From JADJNY01 sp046349615 (GTDB lineage: Bacteria > Planctomycetota > UBA1135 > GCA-002686595): 64,000 nucleotides of DNA. The stretch's first letter is position 1; every line of letters begins with the position of its first letter. The stretch covers positions 1 to 64,000 of the forward strand of contig JAXMBZ010000012.1 of the NCBI GenBank assembly GCA_046349615.1, read 5' to 3'. Made by a program: the position numbers and the translations under genes. Below, piece by piece: positions 17,076-28,301 of this stretch. Under the pieces are notes generated by a model that worked only from the letters and a program-made list of their open reading frames with translations, searched no databases and was not told the origin of the DNA.

Positions 17076-17774
17076 ATGGACCTCGGCATCGACACCGGGA
17101 TCCTCCAGGTGGTCATGCTCGTCGTGCTGATGATCCTCTGCCTCTCCGTGCACGAGGCCGCGCACGCCTGGGCCGCGCTCAAGTGCGGCGACACGACCGG
17201 CCGGGACGAGGGCCGCCTGACGCTGAACCCGATCCCGCACATCGACCCGATCTTCACGATCGTCGTGCCGGCGATGCTCCTGCTCCTGACGAACGGCGCC
17301 TTCGCCTTCGGCGGCGCGAAGCCGGTGCCCGTCAACTTCTACCGGCTGCGGCACCCCTGGCGGGACATGAGCCTCGTCGCGCTCGCGGGGCCGGGCTCGA
17401 ACCTGCTCCTCTCGATCCTGTTCCTCGTCCTCTACAAGTTCTTCGTCCAGACCGGCTGGTACAACGGGGCCGCGGACGACCTGTGGGCGCGCAAGCGCGA
17501 CCTCCTGCCTTTGGTCCTGCGCGGGGCGGCGCACTTCAACCTCGTCCTGACCTTCTTCAACCTGATCCCGATCCCGCCGCTCGACGGCTCCCGGGTCATG
17601 GCGTGGCTCCTGCCCGACTCGATGCGCTCCGCCTACCTCGCGATCGAGCGCTTCGGGATCGTGATCGTGGCCTTCCTCCTCTACGGGAACACGGGCTTCT
17701 CGCGGATGCTCAGCTCCACGATCAACGCCGTCTACTTCTGGATGTATGATCTGCTCCCCTTCGGGAGAGCTTGA
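17076..17774 (+). CDS. site-2 protease family membrane metalloprotease (M50)
   Basis: A 232-residue polytopic protease. The zinc motif HEAAH sits in the first helix (CLSVHEAAHAWAALKCGD), and the second ligand motif is NLIPIPPLDGSRV (about residues 163-175). The sequence RLTLNPIPHIDPIFTIVVPA is typical of the short FpRseP-like branch that lacks PDZ domains. Such proteases cut membrane-embedded substrates; the target is unknown. ATG 17076 gives the usual short N-terminus; ATG 16941 would add 45 Arg-rich residues. The stop overlaps scpA by one base (TGATG), so the two are coupled. Confidence 0.85.
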   Translation: MDLGIDTGILQVVMLVVLMILCLSVHEAAHAWAALKCGDTTGRDEGRLTLNPIPHIDPIFTIVVPAMLLLLTNGAFAFGGAKPVPVNFYRLRHPWRDMSLVALAGPGSNLLLSILFLVLYKFFVQTGWYNGAADDLWARKRDLLPLVLRGAAHFNLVLTFFNLIPIPPLDGSRVMAWLLPDSMRSAYLAIERFGIVIVAFLLYGNTGFSRMLSSTINAVYFWMYDLLPFGRA

Positions 17775-18664
17775 TGGCCAGTTCGACCTACACCGTGCGC
17801 CTGGAACGCGTGTTCCAGGGCCCGCTCGACCTGCTCCTGCACCTCGTGCGCGAGCAGGAGGTCGAGATCCACGAGATCGAGATCTCGAAGATCCTCTCCG
17901 GCTACCTCGAGTACCTGAAGGCGCTGCGGGACCTCGACATCGAGCTCGCGGGCGAGTTCCTCGTCATGGCGGCGACCTTGATGTCGATCAAGTCGCGCTC
18001 GCTCCTCCCGCGCGAGAACGTCGACCTCGAACAGGAGATCGACCCGCGCGACGAGCTCATCCAGCGTCTGATCGAGTACCGCCGCTTCAAGGAGGCGTCG
18101 GACCACCTCGGCGAGCGCTACGAGCTGCGCGCGATGCAGCACCCGCGCGGCGCGGTCGGCATGGACGTCGAGGAGAAGGAGCCGGAGCTCGAGCTCGGCG
18201 AGCTCTCCGCGTGGGACCTGCTCGCGGCGTTCTCGAAGCTGATGCGCGAGACGCTCGCGGACCGTCCGCACCGCGTGCACGTCGAGCACCGCCCGCTGCG
18301 CTACTACGTCCAGGAGATGGCGCACCGCGTGAAGCTCAAGCCGCGGATGAGCCTGCGCGAGCTCTTCGTCTCCATGAACGAGGAGCCGACGCGCGAGTCG
18401 CTGATCGGTTCGTTCTGCGCGTTGCTCGAGCTCGTCAAGCTCGGCATCGTCGGCGTCGAACAGGACGGTCTGCACGGCGAGATCGTCCTCGCGCTCAAGG
18501 AAGAGCACGCGCAGGACATGGACGACGTCTTGGAGCAGTCCGTGCTCGACGACGAGGCGCGACCGGAGACCGAACCGCCCGCCGCGACGCCTTCGGAAGG
18601 CGCTTCCGAGGCCGAGCCGGTGCTCGCCGTCGCGTCGGACGAAGAGGACGACGACGCGCGCTGA
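17774..18664 (+). CDS. scpA: segregation and condensation protein A (ScpA kleisin)
   Basis: A 296-residue kleisin that bridges SMC heads with ScpB in chromosome condensation. The N-terminal helical domain reads FQGPLDLLLHLVREQEVEIH...ISKILSGYLEYLKAL, and ELAGEFLVMAATLMSIKSRSLLP is the family signature. The C-terminal winged-helix part includes LIGSFCALLELVKLGIVGVEQ. An acidic Glu/Asp/Ala tail of about 50 residues follows, longer than usual. It starts one base inside the end of the site-2 protease gene. No scpB or smc is nearby. Confidence 0.9.
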   Translation: MASSTYTVRLERVFQGPLDLLLHLVREQEVEIHEIEISKILSGYLEYLKALRDLDIELAGEFLVMAATLMSIKSRSLLPRENVDLEQEIDPRDELIQRLIEYRRFKEASDHLGERYELRAMQHPRGAVGMDVEEKEPELELGELSAWDLLAAFSKLMRETLADRPHRVHVEHRPLRYYVQEMAHRVKLKPRMSLRELFVSMNEEPTRESLIGSFCALLELVKLGIVGVEQDGLHGEIVLALKEEHAQDMDDVLEQSVLDDEARPETEPPAATPSEGASEAEPVLAVASDEEDDDAR

Positions 18665-18855
18665 GCGCGTCCCCCGCGGCGCGCTCCGGCCGACGCGCGC
18701 GCTCGACGCGCGTCCCTGCCCGAAGAGGCTCCCCGGGGGGCTGGACGAGCGCGCGCCCGCGGTCCATAGTCTCGGCCTTTCCCGACGAACCACGGCTCGC
18801 GCGCGGAGTCCGCGCGTCGCGCCGATCGAACCCCGAGCCCGCACGAGAACACCTC

Positions 18856-19182
18856 ATGAGCAACGCCCTCGACGTCACCGACACCACCTGGGAAGCCGCC
18901 GTCCTCCAGAGCAACGTGCCCGTGCTCGTCGACTTCTGGGCCGAATGGTGCGGCCCGTGCAAGGCGATGGGCCCGTACGTCGACAAGCTCGCCGACGAGT
19001 ACAAGGGCAAGCTCAAGGTCGTGAAGATGAACACCGAGGACAACCCCGACGTCCCCTCGCGCTACGGCGTCACGGCGATCCCGACGTTCCTCGTGATCAA
19101 GAAGGGCGAGGTCGCCGCGCAGGCGCGCGGTCAGATGCCGTACGAGAAGCTCAAGGCCGTCGTCACGCCGCACCTCGGCTGA
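18856..19182 (+). CDS. trxA: thioredoxin
   Basis: A 108-residue classic thioredoxin with the active site WAEWCGPCKAM (Cys34, Cys37) and the cis-proline loop GVTAIPTFLVIKKGE. It reduces protein disulfides in the cytoplasm using thioredoxin reductase, which is not in the window. It has no signal peptide. It stands alone, 191 bp after scpA, with its own terminator. Compare the secreted UGGC protein at 432-1421. Confidence 0.95.
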   Translation: MSNALDVTDTTWEAAVLQSNVPVLVDFWAEWCGPCKAMGPYVDKLADEYKGKLKVVKMNTEDNPDVPSRYGVTAIPTFLVIKKGEVAAQARGQMPYEKLKAVVTPHLG

Positions 19183-19225
19183 ACGGCGCGCCGGACGCGC
19201 GCCACGTCGTCCTCCCCGCTCCGAT

Positions 19226-19269
19226 GCGCGCCGCACCTCGAGCTCCCGAGCTGCGGCGCGCCGCGTTTT
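19226..19269 (+). terminator. rho-independent terminator after trxA
   Basis: The 10-bp perfect arms GCGCGCCGCA (19226-19235) and TGCGGCGCGC (19252-19261) enclose a smaller CTCG/CGAG hairpin. A T-run follows at 19266-19269. It lies 44 bp past the trxA stop. Confidence 0.75.
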
Positions 19270-19336
19270 CGCCCCGAGAGTTCGCGCCCGAGGCTCGCGT
19301 CGGGCTGAGCTCGTCCTCCTCTCCTCCATCGCCGAC

Positions 19337-19678
19337 ATGACGACGAGTTGGGAACCGTTCGCGGAAGGCCTCAGCGTCGGCGACACCGGCTCCGAGGGCG
19401 GCGTGATCGTCCGCGACGACGTGCACCCGATCGGCGCGCGCATCACGCTCGAACGCTCCGCCGAGCGCCGCTCGTTCGCGATCACGCTGGGCGTCTACGG
19501 CTGGATGGTCCACACCCGCTTCTTCACCGACGAAGCGCTCGCGAACGACGCGTTCGACGCGATGAAGCCGGCGCTCGAGCAGATCCTGCTCCTCGGCTCA
19601 GACCCGCGCCGTCCCGAGCGCGAGCGCAGCGGAGACGTCGAACGCGCGATCGCGGACTTCCTCGCGCGGTTTCCCTGA
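19337..19678 (+). CDS. conserved-looking small protein of unknown function
   Basis: A 113-residue protein, MTTSWEPFAEGLSVGDTGSE..., with good codon bias. It has two probable strands with the charged motif RITLERSAERRSFAITLGVYG, then MVHTRFFTDEALANDAFDAM and a helical C-terminus. No membrane segment, signal peptide or catalytic motif is visible. I do not recognise the family. It stands alone between trxA and the threonylcarbamoyl-AMP synthase gene. Confidence 0.65.
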   Translation: MTTSWEPFAEGLSVGDTGSEGGVIVRDDVHPIGARITLERSAERRSFAITLGVYGWMVHTRFFTDEALANDAFDAMKPALEQILLLGSDPRRPERERSGDVERAIADFLARFP

Positions 19679-19700
19679 GCCCGCGTCCGCCCGCGCGGCG

Positions 19701-19776
19701 CGTGCACCGACCTGCGCAGCGCTCGCCGACCTGCGCGGCGCTCGCCGACCCGCGCAGCACGTGCACCGACCTGCGT
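19701..19776. repeat. four imperfect tandem copies of a 19-20 bp unit
   Basis: Units such as CGTGCACCGACCTGCGCAG (19701), CGCTCGCCGACCTGCGCGG (19720), CGCTCGCCGACCCGCGCAG (19739) and CGTGCACCGACCTGCGT (19760) follow one another. They lie just upstream of the threonylcarbamoyl-AMP synthase gene. They may be simple slippage or a cluster of protein sites. Confidence 0.6.
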
Positions 19777-19880
19777 GTCACGCGCGCCGACGCGCACACG
19801 AGCTCCCGCCCGCCTCGCGCGGGGCCTCGCGCCCTCCGTCGTCGCGCGCGGACGCTCCGAACGGTAAGTAAGGACGCTCG

Positions 19881-20900
19881 ATGACCCTCCTGCGCGTCGA
19901 CCCGCGCGCTCCCGACCCGAGCGCGATCGAACGAGCCGCGAAGCTCCTCCGCGACGGCGGCCTCGTCGCGTTCCCGACGGAGACGGTCTACGGCCTCGGC
20001 GTCAACGCGCTCGACGCGCGCGCGGTCGAGCGGCTCTACGCGGTGAAGCGCCGTCCCGCGGTGAACCCGCTGATCGTGCACGTCGCCGACACGGAGGCCG
20101 CGCGCGCGCTCGTCGCGCGCTGGCCTGCCGCCGCGCAGCGTCTCGCCGACGCGTTCTGGCCGGGACCCGTGACGCTCGTGCTCGAGAAGCGCGCGCACGT
20201 GCCGGACGTCGTCACCGCGGGCCTGCCCGCCGTCGGCGTGCGCGTGCCCGCGCATCCCGTCGCGCTCGCGCTGCTTCGCGCCGCGCGCGTGCCGGTCGCC
20301 GCGCCGAGCGCGAATCGCTCGACCGAGCTCTCGCCGACGCGCGCCGAGCACGTCGTGAAGAGCCTCGGCGACGACGTCGACCTCGTGCTCGACGCGGGAC
20401 CGTGCTCCGTCGGCATCGAATCGGCCGTGATCGACCTCACCGGCCCGCGCGCGCGCCTCCTGCGGCCCGGCGCGCTCGATCCCGGCGAGCTCGCGCGCGT
20501 CGCGGGCGAGCTCGACCTCGTCGCGCACACTCCCGCCGCGGACGCGCCGCGCGCGTCGCCCGGGATGATGGAGCGCCACTACGCGCCGCGCGCGCGACTC
20601 GTCGTCGTGCCCGCGCGCGACGCGGAAGCGCTCGTCGCCGCGCGCGAGCTCGCGCGCGACGTCCGTCTGCGCGGCGGAAAGGTCGCCGAGCTCTCGTTCG
20701 GCGCGTTCACCGTCGGAGCGGAGCTCGCGCGCGCGTTCGACGTCCGCGACCCCGAGCGCGCCGCGCGCGAGCTCTACGACGCGCTCCACGCCTTCGACGA
20801 TGCGGGCGCGACGCTGATCCTCGCCGAAGAGCCGCCCGCGACGCCTTCGTGGCTCGGCGTGCGCGATCGACTGCGCCGCGCGAGCGCTCCGAAGGCCTGA
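19881..20900 (+). CDS. L-threonylcarbamoyladenylate synthase (Sua5/TsaC type)
   Basis: A 339-residue enzyme that makes threonylcarbamoyl-AMP from Thr, bicarbonate and ATP for t6A37 of tRNA. The YrdC domain has PTETVYGLGVNAL, YAVKRRPAVNPLIVHV (KxR motif), FWPGPVTLVL and VAAPSANRSTELSPT (SxN motif). RLLRPGALDP ends it. A linker with SPGMMERHYAPRARL and a C-terminal Sua5 domain follow, so it is the long Sua5 form rather than short TsaC. A GTAAGTAAGG segment precedes ATG 19881. Confidence 0.92.
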   Translation: MTLLRVDPRAPDPSAIERAAKLLRDGGLVAFPTETVYGLGVNALDARAVERLYAVKRRPAVNPLIVHVADTEAARALVARWPAAAQRLADAFWPGPVTLVLEKRAHVPDVVTAGLPAVGVRVPAHPVALALLRAARVPVAAPSANRSTELSPTRAEHVVKSLGDDVDLVLDAGPCSVGIESAVIDLTGPRARLLRPGALDPGELARVAGELDLVAHTPAADAPRASPGMMERHYAPRARLVVVPARDAEALVAARELARDVRLRGGKVAELSFGAFTVGAELARAFDVRDPERAARELYDALHAFDDAGATLILAEEPPATPSWLGVRDRLRRASAPKA

Positions 20901-20920
20901 AGGCGGAGAAGGACCGCGGA

Positions 20921-20940
20921 ACGCGCGCCGCGGCGCGCGT
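20921..20940. terminator. 20-bp perfect palindrome between convergent genes
   Basis: ACGCGCGCCGCGGCGCGCGT is its own reverse complement. It lies between the stop of the Sua5-type gene and the stop of the glutathione peroxidase gene, where a bidirectional terminator would sit. It has no loop or T-run, so the role is inferred. Confidence 0.45.
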
Positions 20941-21515
20941 CACTTCGCGTCGAGCGCGGCCTCGATCGCCTTCACGAGCTCCTTGTCGTCGGGCTTCGTC
21001 GTGCTCGGCCAGAACCCGAGCACCTTGCCGTCGCGCGCGATCAGGTACTTGCCGAAGTTCCAGTTCGGGAGCTTGCCGCTCGCCGCGCCGAGGAACGCGT
21101 ACACCGGCGACTGCTGAGCACCCGGCTTCGTCACGACCTTCTCGAAGAGCGGGAAGTCGACGTGGAACTTCGACGTGCAGAACGCCTGGATCTCCTGCGC
21201 CGTCCCGGGCTCCTGTCCGCCGAAGTCGTTGCTCGGGAAGCCGAGCACCGTGAAGCCGCGCGGCGCGTACTTCGTGTGCAGCGCTTCGAGCCCTTCGTAC
21301 TGCGGCGTGAAACCGCACTCGCTCGCCGTGTTCACGACGAGCGCGACCTGGCCCTTCCATTGCGCGAGCTCGACGGATTCCCCGGCGAGCGTGCTGGCCT
21401 TCAGCGAGTAGAAGCTCTTCGACGCGGTTTCGGAGCTCATGGGGACGTCCTTCTCGAAGATCCCGGAGCACGCGGAGAGCAGGGCGAGGAGCGGTGCGAA
21501 GAGGCGGGTGCGCAT
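20940..21515 (-). CDS. glutathione-peroxidase-family lipoprotein (Cys type)
   Basis: A 191-residue thiol peroxidase. MRTRLFAPLLALLSACSGIF is a lipoprotein signal with lipidated Cys16, so the enzyme faces the periplasm. VVNTASECGFTPQYEGLEAL holds the peroxidatic Cys in the position where selenoproteins have Sec. GFPSNDFGGQEPG supplies the Gln and NWNFGKYLI the Trp-Asn of the catalytic set. Such Cys-type enzymes usually use thioredoxin. The first lines are convergent with the Sua5-type gene. Upstream bases 21516-21772 separate it from divergent fmt. Confidence 0.9.
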   Translation of the reverse strand: MRTRLFAPLLALLSACSGIFEKDVPMSSETASKSFYSLKASTLAGESVELAQWKGQVALVVNTASECGFTPQYEGLEALHTKYAPRGFTVLGFPSNDFGGQEPGTAQEIQAFCTSKFHVDFPLFEKVVTKPGAQQSPVYAFLGAASGKLPNWNFGKYLIARDGKVLGFWPSTTKPDDKELVKAIEAALDAK

Positions 21516-21772
21516 GGTCGTTCTCGCGGGTGTTCTACGCGGGCACTTCGTTCGTGGATGCACACCGTACGGCGCGATCGAGCGCGGCGCCACGGCGGGA
21601 AGCACCGCTCGTGCGGCGGCGCACGCATCCGATGCGAGCGGAGCACGGCTCGCGCATCGACGCGCGCTTCCCCCGCGACGGGAAGGCCGCTCACGCGTCG
21701 ACGCGCGCCACCAATCCGACCGAGACGCGCGTTGAGCCCGCAACGCGCGCGTGCGATGCTCTCCGCCCCCGC

Positions 21773-22708
21773 ATGCGCCTCGTCTTCCTCGGTTCCCCGC
21801 CGTTCGCCGTGCCCGTCCTCGAGCGCGTGCTCGCGAGCTCGCACACGACCGCCGCGCTCGTGACGCCGCCCGACAAGCCGCGCGGCCGCGGAATGAAGGT
21901 CGAGCCGTCGCCCCTCGTCGTGCTCGCCGAGGCGCGCGGCATCCCCGTCGTGCAGCCCGCGACCACGAAAGACCCGGCGTTCGTCGACGCGCTGCGCGGG
22001 TTCCAGCCCGAGGTGCTGCTCGTCGCGAGCTACGGCGAGATCCTGCGCCGCGAGGTGCTCGAGCTCGCACCGCACGGCGCGCTCAACGTCCACGCGTCGC
22101 TCCTCCCGCGTTGGCGCGGCGCGTCGCCGATCCAGGCCGCGATCCTCTCCGGCGACGCCGAGACCGGCGTGTGCGTGCAGCGCATGGTCCTCGCGCTCGA
22201 CGAAGGCGACGTGCTCGTCGAGCGCGCGACCGCGATCGGCGAACACGAGAACGCGGGCGAGCTCCTGCAGCGCCTCGCGGGGCTCGGCGGCGACGTCGCG
22301 CTCGAAGCCCTCGACGCGCTCGAACGCGGCTCCGCGCGCTTCACGCCGCAGGATCCCGCGCGCGTCACGTTCGCGCGCAAGATCCCGAAGGAGCGCGGCT
22401 GGATCGACTGGTCGAAGAGCGCGCTCGACGTCGACCGCCACATCCGCGCGTTCACGCCTTGGCCCGGCGCGCGCACGCTGCTCGCGGGCGCCGAGGTCGC
22501 GCTCCTGGCAGCCCGTCCGCGCGCCGACGTCGAGCTCACGCCGCGCGCTCCCGGCTCGATCGTCGCGACGAAGCACGAGCTCCTCGTCGCGTGCGGCACC
22601 GGAACCCTGCAGGTCGTGAAGTTGAAGCCCGCCGGCAAGGGCGCCGTCGACGCCGACGCGTGGCTGCGCGGCGCACGGCTCGCACCCGACGCGAGGTTCG
22701 GAGCATGA
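21773..22708 (+). CDS. fmt: methionyl-tRNA formyltransferase
   Basis: A 311-residue enzyme that formylates initiator Met-tRNA with 10-formyl-THF. MRLVFLGSPPFAVPVLE is the standard start. PPDKPRGRGMKVEPSP is the tRNA-binding loop. VASYGEILRREVLELAP, then LNVHASLLPRWRGASPI (catalytic Asn and His) and MVLALDEGDVL (catalytic Asp) follow. The C-terminal OB-fold domain begins at about residue 205 (TFARKIPKERGWIDW). The stop overlaps rsmB as ATGA, the usual fmt-rsmB pairing. Confidence 0.95.
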   Translation: MRLVFLGSPPFAVPVLERVLASSHTTAALVTPPDKPRGRGMKVEPSPLVVLAEARGIPVVQPATTKDPAFVDALRGFQPEVLLVASYGEILRREVLELAPHGALNVHASLLPRWRGASPIQAAILSGDAETGVCVQRMVLALDEGDVLVERATAIGEHENAGELLQRLAGLGGDVALEALDALERGSARFTPQDPARVTFARKIPKERGWIDWSKSALDVDRHIRAFTPWPGARTLLAGAEVALLAARPRADVELTPRAPGSIVATKHELLVACGTGTLQVVKLKPAGKGAVDADAWLRGARLAPDARFGA

Positions 22709-24033
22709 CGAACGTCCGCGTCCTCGCCTGGCGCATCCTCCGCGCCCGACACGCGACGCCGATCCGCCTCGCGCAGGCGGTCGCGAAGCGTGCGGAGCTC
22801 GGTCCGCGCGACCGCCGCCTGCTCGTGTCGCTCGTCGCGCTCGAGCTGCGCCGCCGCGGCACGTTGAACACGCTCGTGCGCCATTTCTCGCGCGGCCGAG
22901 GCGACACGTCGACCGGCGGGCACGTCGCGCTCGGTCTCGTCCAAGCGTTCCTCCTCGATCGGATCCCCGACCACGTCGTCGTCGCCGAGACCGTGCGCGC
23001 GGCGCGCATCACGCTCGGCGAACGCCACGGACGTACCGTGGAGATCGCGCTCGAGGCCGCACTCGGCTCGCGCATGCGCGGCCACTCGAACGACCCGCGC
23101 CGCGACCTCCCGTTGCGCGACGTCGCGTTCGCGAACGCGGTGTTCCACGACCCGAAGGAGCACCCGCTGCTCTGGGCCGAGGAAGCGCTCTCGATGCCCG
23201 TGCCGATCATGAAGCGCTGGCTCAAGCGCTACGGCGAAGAGGTCGCGTTCACGCTCGCGCGCGGCGCGCTCGAGGAACCCGCCCTCTCCGTGCGCATCGT
23301 GCAGGGTGAGCGCGCCGCCCTGCTCGCGGAACTCGCCGCGAGCTCCGTCACCGCGCAACCCGGCGCCCACGAGCGCATCGTGCTCGTCCCGCGCAAGCAC
23401 GCGGCGCAGTTCCGGCGGACGCCCGCGTTCACCGAAGGGCGCATCGCGCTGCTCGGCGAGACCGCGCTGCGCGCCGCGGAGCTCGTCGACGCTCGTCCTG
23501 GTGAACGAGTCCTCGAGTTGGGCGCGGCGCCCGGCGGAAGAACCGCCCTGCTGGCCGCGACCGGAGCGCGCGTCGTCGCGCGCGACGTCGGCCTGAAGCG
23601 CATCGCGCGGACCAAGGAAGCGCTCGCTCGCCTCCGCGTCACGGATCACGTCGAACTGTCGCTCGGGCGCGGCGCCGACGACCTCGAGCCTGCGAGCTTC
23701 GACGCCGTGCTCATCGGAGCGCCGTGCAGCGACACCGGAGTGCTCGGGAGCCGCCCGGCCGCGCGTTGGCGCTTCGGTACGGAGTCGCAGGCGGAGCTCG
23801 CGACGCTCCAGACCGCGCTCCTCGAGGACGCGGCGCGCTGCGTTCGCTCCGGCGGCCGTCTCGTGTACTCGACGTGCAGCATCGAACCCGAGGAGAACGA
23901 GCGGCGCGTGAAGACCTTCCTCGCTGCGCACACCGAGTTCGCGCTCGAAGCGGAGCACGCCGCGCTGCCACGCACGCGCGAAGCGCTCGGACCGATGGAC
24001 GGCGGCTACGCGGTGCGGTTGCGGCGTCGGTGA
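22705..24033 (+). CDS. rsmB: 16S rRNA m5C methyltransferase (RsmB/Sun family)
   Basis: A 442-residue enzyme with an N-terminal NusB-like helical domain (VRVLAWRILRARHATPI...) and a C-terminal Rossmann methyltransferase domain. SAM binding is at ERVLELGAAPGGRTALLA. Motif IV is IGAPCSDTGVLGSRP with the releasing Cys; motif VI is VYSTCSIEPEENERRV with the catalytic Cys. In E. coli RsmB methylates C967. It is coupled to fmt by a 4-base overlap. The N-terminal third is more diverged than the catalytic domain. Confidence 0.88.
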   Translation: MTNVRVLAWRILRARHATPIRLAQAVAKRAELGPRDRRLLVSLVALELRRRGTLNTLVRHFSRGRGDTSTGGHVALGLVQAFLLDRIPDHVVVAETVRAARITLGERHGRTVEIALEAALGSRMRGHSNDPRRDLPLRDVAFANAVFHDPKEHPLLWAEEALSMPVPIMKRWLKRYGEEVAFTLARGALEEPALSVRIVQGERAALLAELAASSVTAQPGAHERIVLVPRKHAAQFRRTPAFTEGRIALLGETALRAAELVDARPGERVLELGAAPGGRTALLAATGARVVARDVGLKRIARTKEALARLRVTDHVELSLGRGADDLEPASFDAVLIGAPCSDTGVLGSRPAARWRFGTESQAELATLQTALLEDAARCVRSGGRLVYSTCSIEPEENERRVKTFLAAHTEFALEAEHAALPRTREALGPMDGGYAVRLRRR

Positions 24034-24103
24034 GGCGCGCCAAGCGGCTGCGCTCGGCGCGAAGCTGTTGATCCACGCCGCGGCCGCGACGACACTGCGC
24101 TCG

Positions 24104-24904
24104 ATGCCGACCTCCACGCCTCGCCGCGCACTCGTCACGGGCGCGTCGTCCGGCATCGGCGCGGCCACGGCGCGCCTCCTCGCCAGCGCGGGCTACCGCG
24201 TGGCGCTCCTGGCACGCGACGAGTCGAAGTTGCGCGGCCTCGCCGACGAACTCGGCGCGGAGCGCGCGCTCGTCCTTCCCTGCGATCTCCGCGACCCCGC
24301 CGCGATCGAGCGCGCGTTCGCGACGACTCGCGAGCGCTTCGGCGGCCTCGATCTCCTCGTGAACAACGCCGGCCTCGGCTACCGAGCCCGCGTCGACGAA
24401 CTCGACCCCGAGCTCCTGCGCCAGACGTTCGAGACGAACGTCAGCGGGCTCCTGCTCGCGTGCAAGGCGGCGCTCCCGCTGCTTCGCGTGAGCCCGCGCC
24501 CCGTCGTCGTCAACGTCGCGAGCGTCGTCGGCCGCCGCGGGATTCCGGGCCAATCTGCCTACGCCGCGAGCAAGGCTGCGGTCGTCTCGATCGGTGAAGC
24601 GCTGCGCCTCGAGTGGCGCGCGCACGGCATCGCGGTGTGCACGCTCAACCCCGGACTCACCGCGACGGGGTTCTTCGAGGCGCAACCCAACCCCGCGCGC
24701 CTCGCTCCGCCCGATCTGCGCCGAGCCGATCCCGCGGACCGCGTCGCGCGCGCCGTGCTCGAGCTCGATCTTCGTCCGCGAGCGGAGCTCTCACTGCGCC
24801 CGAAGTGGGCGCTGCTCGCGCTCCTCTCGCAGCTCGTGCCGAGCTACGCCGATCGGATGCTCGCGCGCCGACTCGGCGGCGATTGGGACCGCGACGGGAC
24901 GTGA
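24104..24904 (+). CDS. short-chain dehydrogenase/reductase
   Basis: A 266-residue classical SDR with NAD(P) motif TGASSGIGAATARLL, NNAGLGY, catalytic Ser in VVNVASVVGRRG and catalytic SAYAASKAAV (YxxxK). The tail LSQLVPSYADRMLARRLG is like YqjQ/DltE-type SDRs of unknown substrate. An Arg soon after the glycine motif (LLARDESKLR) suggests NADPH use. ATG 24104 is chosen; the frame stays open upstream to 24068. It stands alone and is convergent with the MshEN-like gene. Confidence 0.85.
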   Translation: MPTSTPRRALVTGASSGIGAATARLLASAGYRVALLARDESKLRGLADELGAERALVLPCDLRDPAAIERAFATTRERFGGLDLLVNNAGLGYRARVDELDPELLRQTFETNVSGLLLACKAALPLLRVSPRPVVVNVASVVGRRGIPGQSAYAASKAAVVSIGEALRLEWRAHGIAVCTLNPGLTATGFFEAQPNPARLAPPDLRRADPADRVARAVLELDLRPRAELSLRPKWALLALLSQLVPSYADRMLARRLGGDWDRDGT

Positions 24905-24927
24905 GAGCGACACGAACCGGAGTGGGC

Positions 24928-24951
24928 GAGACGAGGACGCAGCTCCGTCTC
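24928..24951. terminator. probable terminator hairpin between convergent genes
   Basis: GAGACGAG (24928-24935) pairs with CTCCGTCTC (24943-24951) through eight base pairs with one bulged C, loop of 7 nt. It lies 24 bp past the SDR stop and 54 bp before the stop of the MshEN-like gene. There is no T-run. Confidence 0.4.
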
Positions 24952-25004
24952 GACTCCGACGAACGCGCGACGAAACGCGCGAACGACGACGCTCCGCGCC
25001 TCGC

Positions 25005-25604
25005 TCAGCCTTGCTTCGGCGGGATCGTCGGCAGCGGCGGGAGTTGCAGCCCCGACAGCACGTTCGCGTCGCCCTGGTCGAAGATCGAGCTCCACTCGCC
25101 TCCGTGCAACTCCTCCGGCTCGACGTTCGTGCTCGGGAGCGCCGACGCGGGCATCGCGCTCTTCAAGTTGAGCTCGAGCCACTTGCGATTCGAGCGCACC
25201 GTGCCGACGACGGGCAGGATGAAGTAGTCCGTCTCCGCCGCGAGCAGTCCGAGCACTTCCGCGGGCACCAGCGCAGGCATGCAGACCGTGAGCACCTGAC
25301 CGAAGCGCCCGATCGGGATGAGCGCGTTGTCGATCATGAACTGCTCGGTGACGCCTGCGCGCGCCTTCGCGTCGACCTCGATGGAGTCGACCGTGAGGAA
25401 GGGCAGGTTGTAGATCTCGCACACGATGCGCGAGAGCTCCCAGTCCGCCACCAGGTTCGCCGTCACCAGCGCCTCGGGGAACGGCATGTTGCCCTGCATC
25501 GAGAACTGCAGCGCTTCGCGCAACGCCTGCGGCTCGACGAGCCCGCGCTCGGAGAGCACCTCGGCAAGACGTCCGTATTCGAGGCGTTGGTTGTTCTTGG
25601 ACAC
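25005..25604 (-). CDS. stand-alone MshEN / GspE-N-like protein
   Basis: A 199-residue protein that matches the N-terminal domain of type II secretion/type IV pilus ATPases but has no ATPase part. RLAEVLSERGLVEPQALREA and FPEALVTANLVADWELSRIV are the two tandem MshEN helical motifs, followed by IYNLPFL. Residues about 75-140 (ALIPIGRFGQVLTVCMPALVP) form the following small alpha/beta domain. The end is Pro-rich and disordered. MshEN domains often bind cyclic di-GMP; the motif residues RLxxxL...L...ALQ are partly present here, so binding is only possible. It is 254 bp downstream of gyrB. Confidence 0.75.
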   Translation of the reverse strand: MSKNNQRLEYGRLAEVLSERGLVEPQALREALQFSMQGNMPFPEALVTANLVADWELSRIVCEIYNLPFLTVDSIEVDAKARAGVTEQFMIDNALIPIGRFGQVLTVCMPALVPAEVLGLLAAETDYFILPVVGTVRSNRKWLELNLKSAMPASALPSTNVEPEELHGGEWSSIFDQGDANVLSGLQLPPLPTIPPKQG

Positions 25605-25858
25605 GGTGTGGGCGCGGAAGGAGGTGACGAAGCGTCGACCGGGGCAGGCAGACGCTCGGGTTTTCCTATCGGCGTCCGCTTTCCGGAGCTGAAGGTGAGT
25701 TGCCTTCCTCCGCGACCTTCCCGCTGGAAGTCGTTTCCCGCGCTGCTCGCGCGGGTCTCCGCGCGCCCGGTGAGACGCATCGTGCGCGGCGTCATCGCCC
25801 GTCGGCGCTCACGTCTCCTCCGCGAGCGGGCGGTTCCCCGCCCGGCGCGGAGCCCCGC

Positions 25859-28300
<2,442 letters not shown>

Positions 28301-28301
28301 G

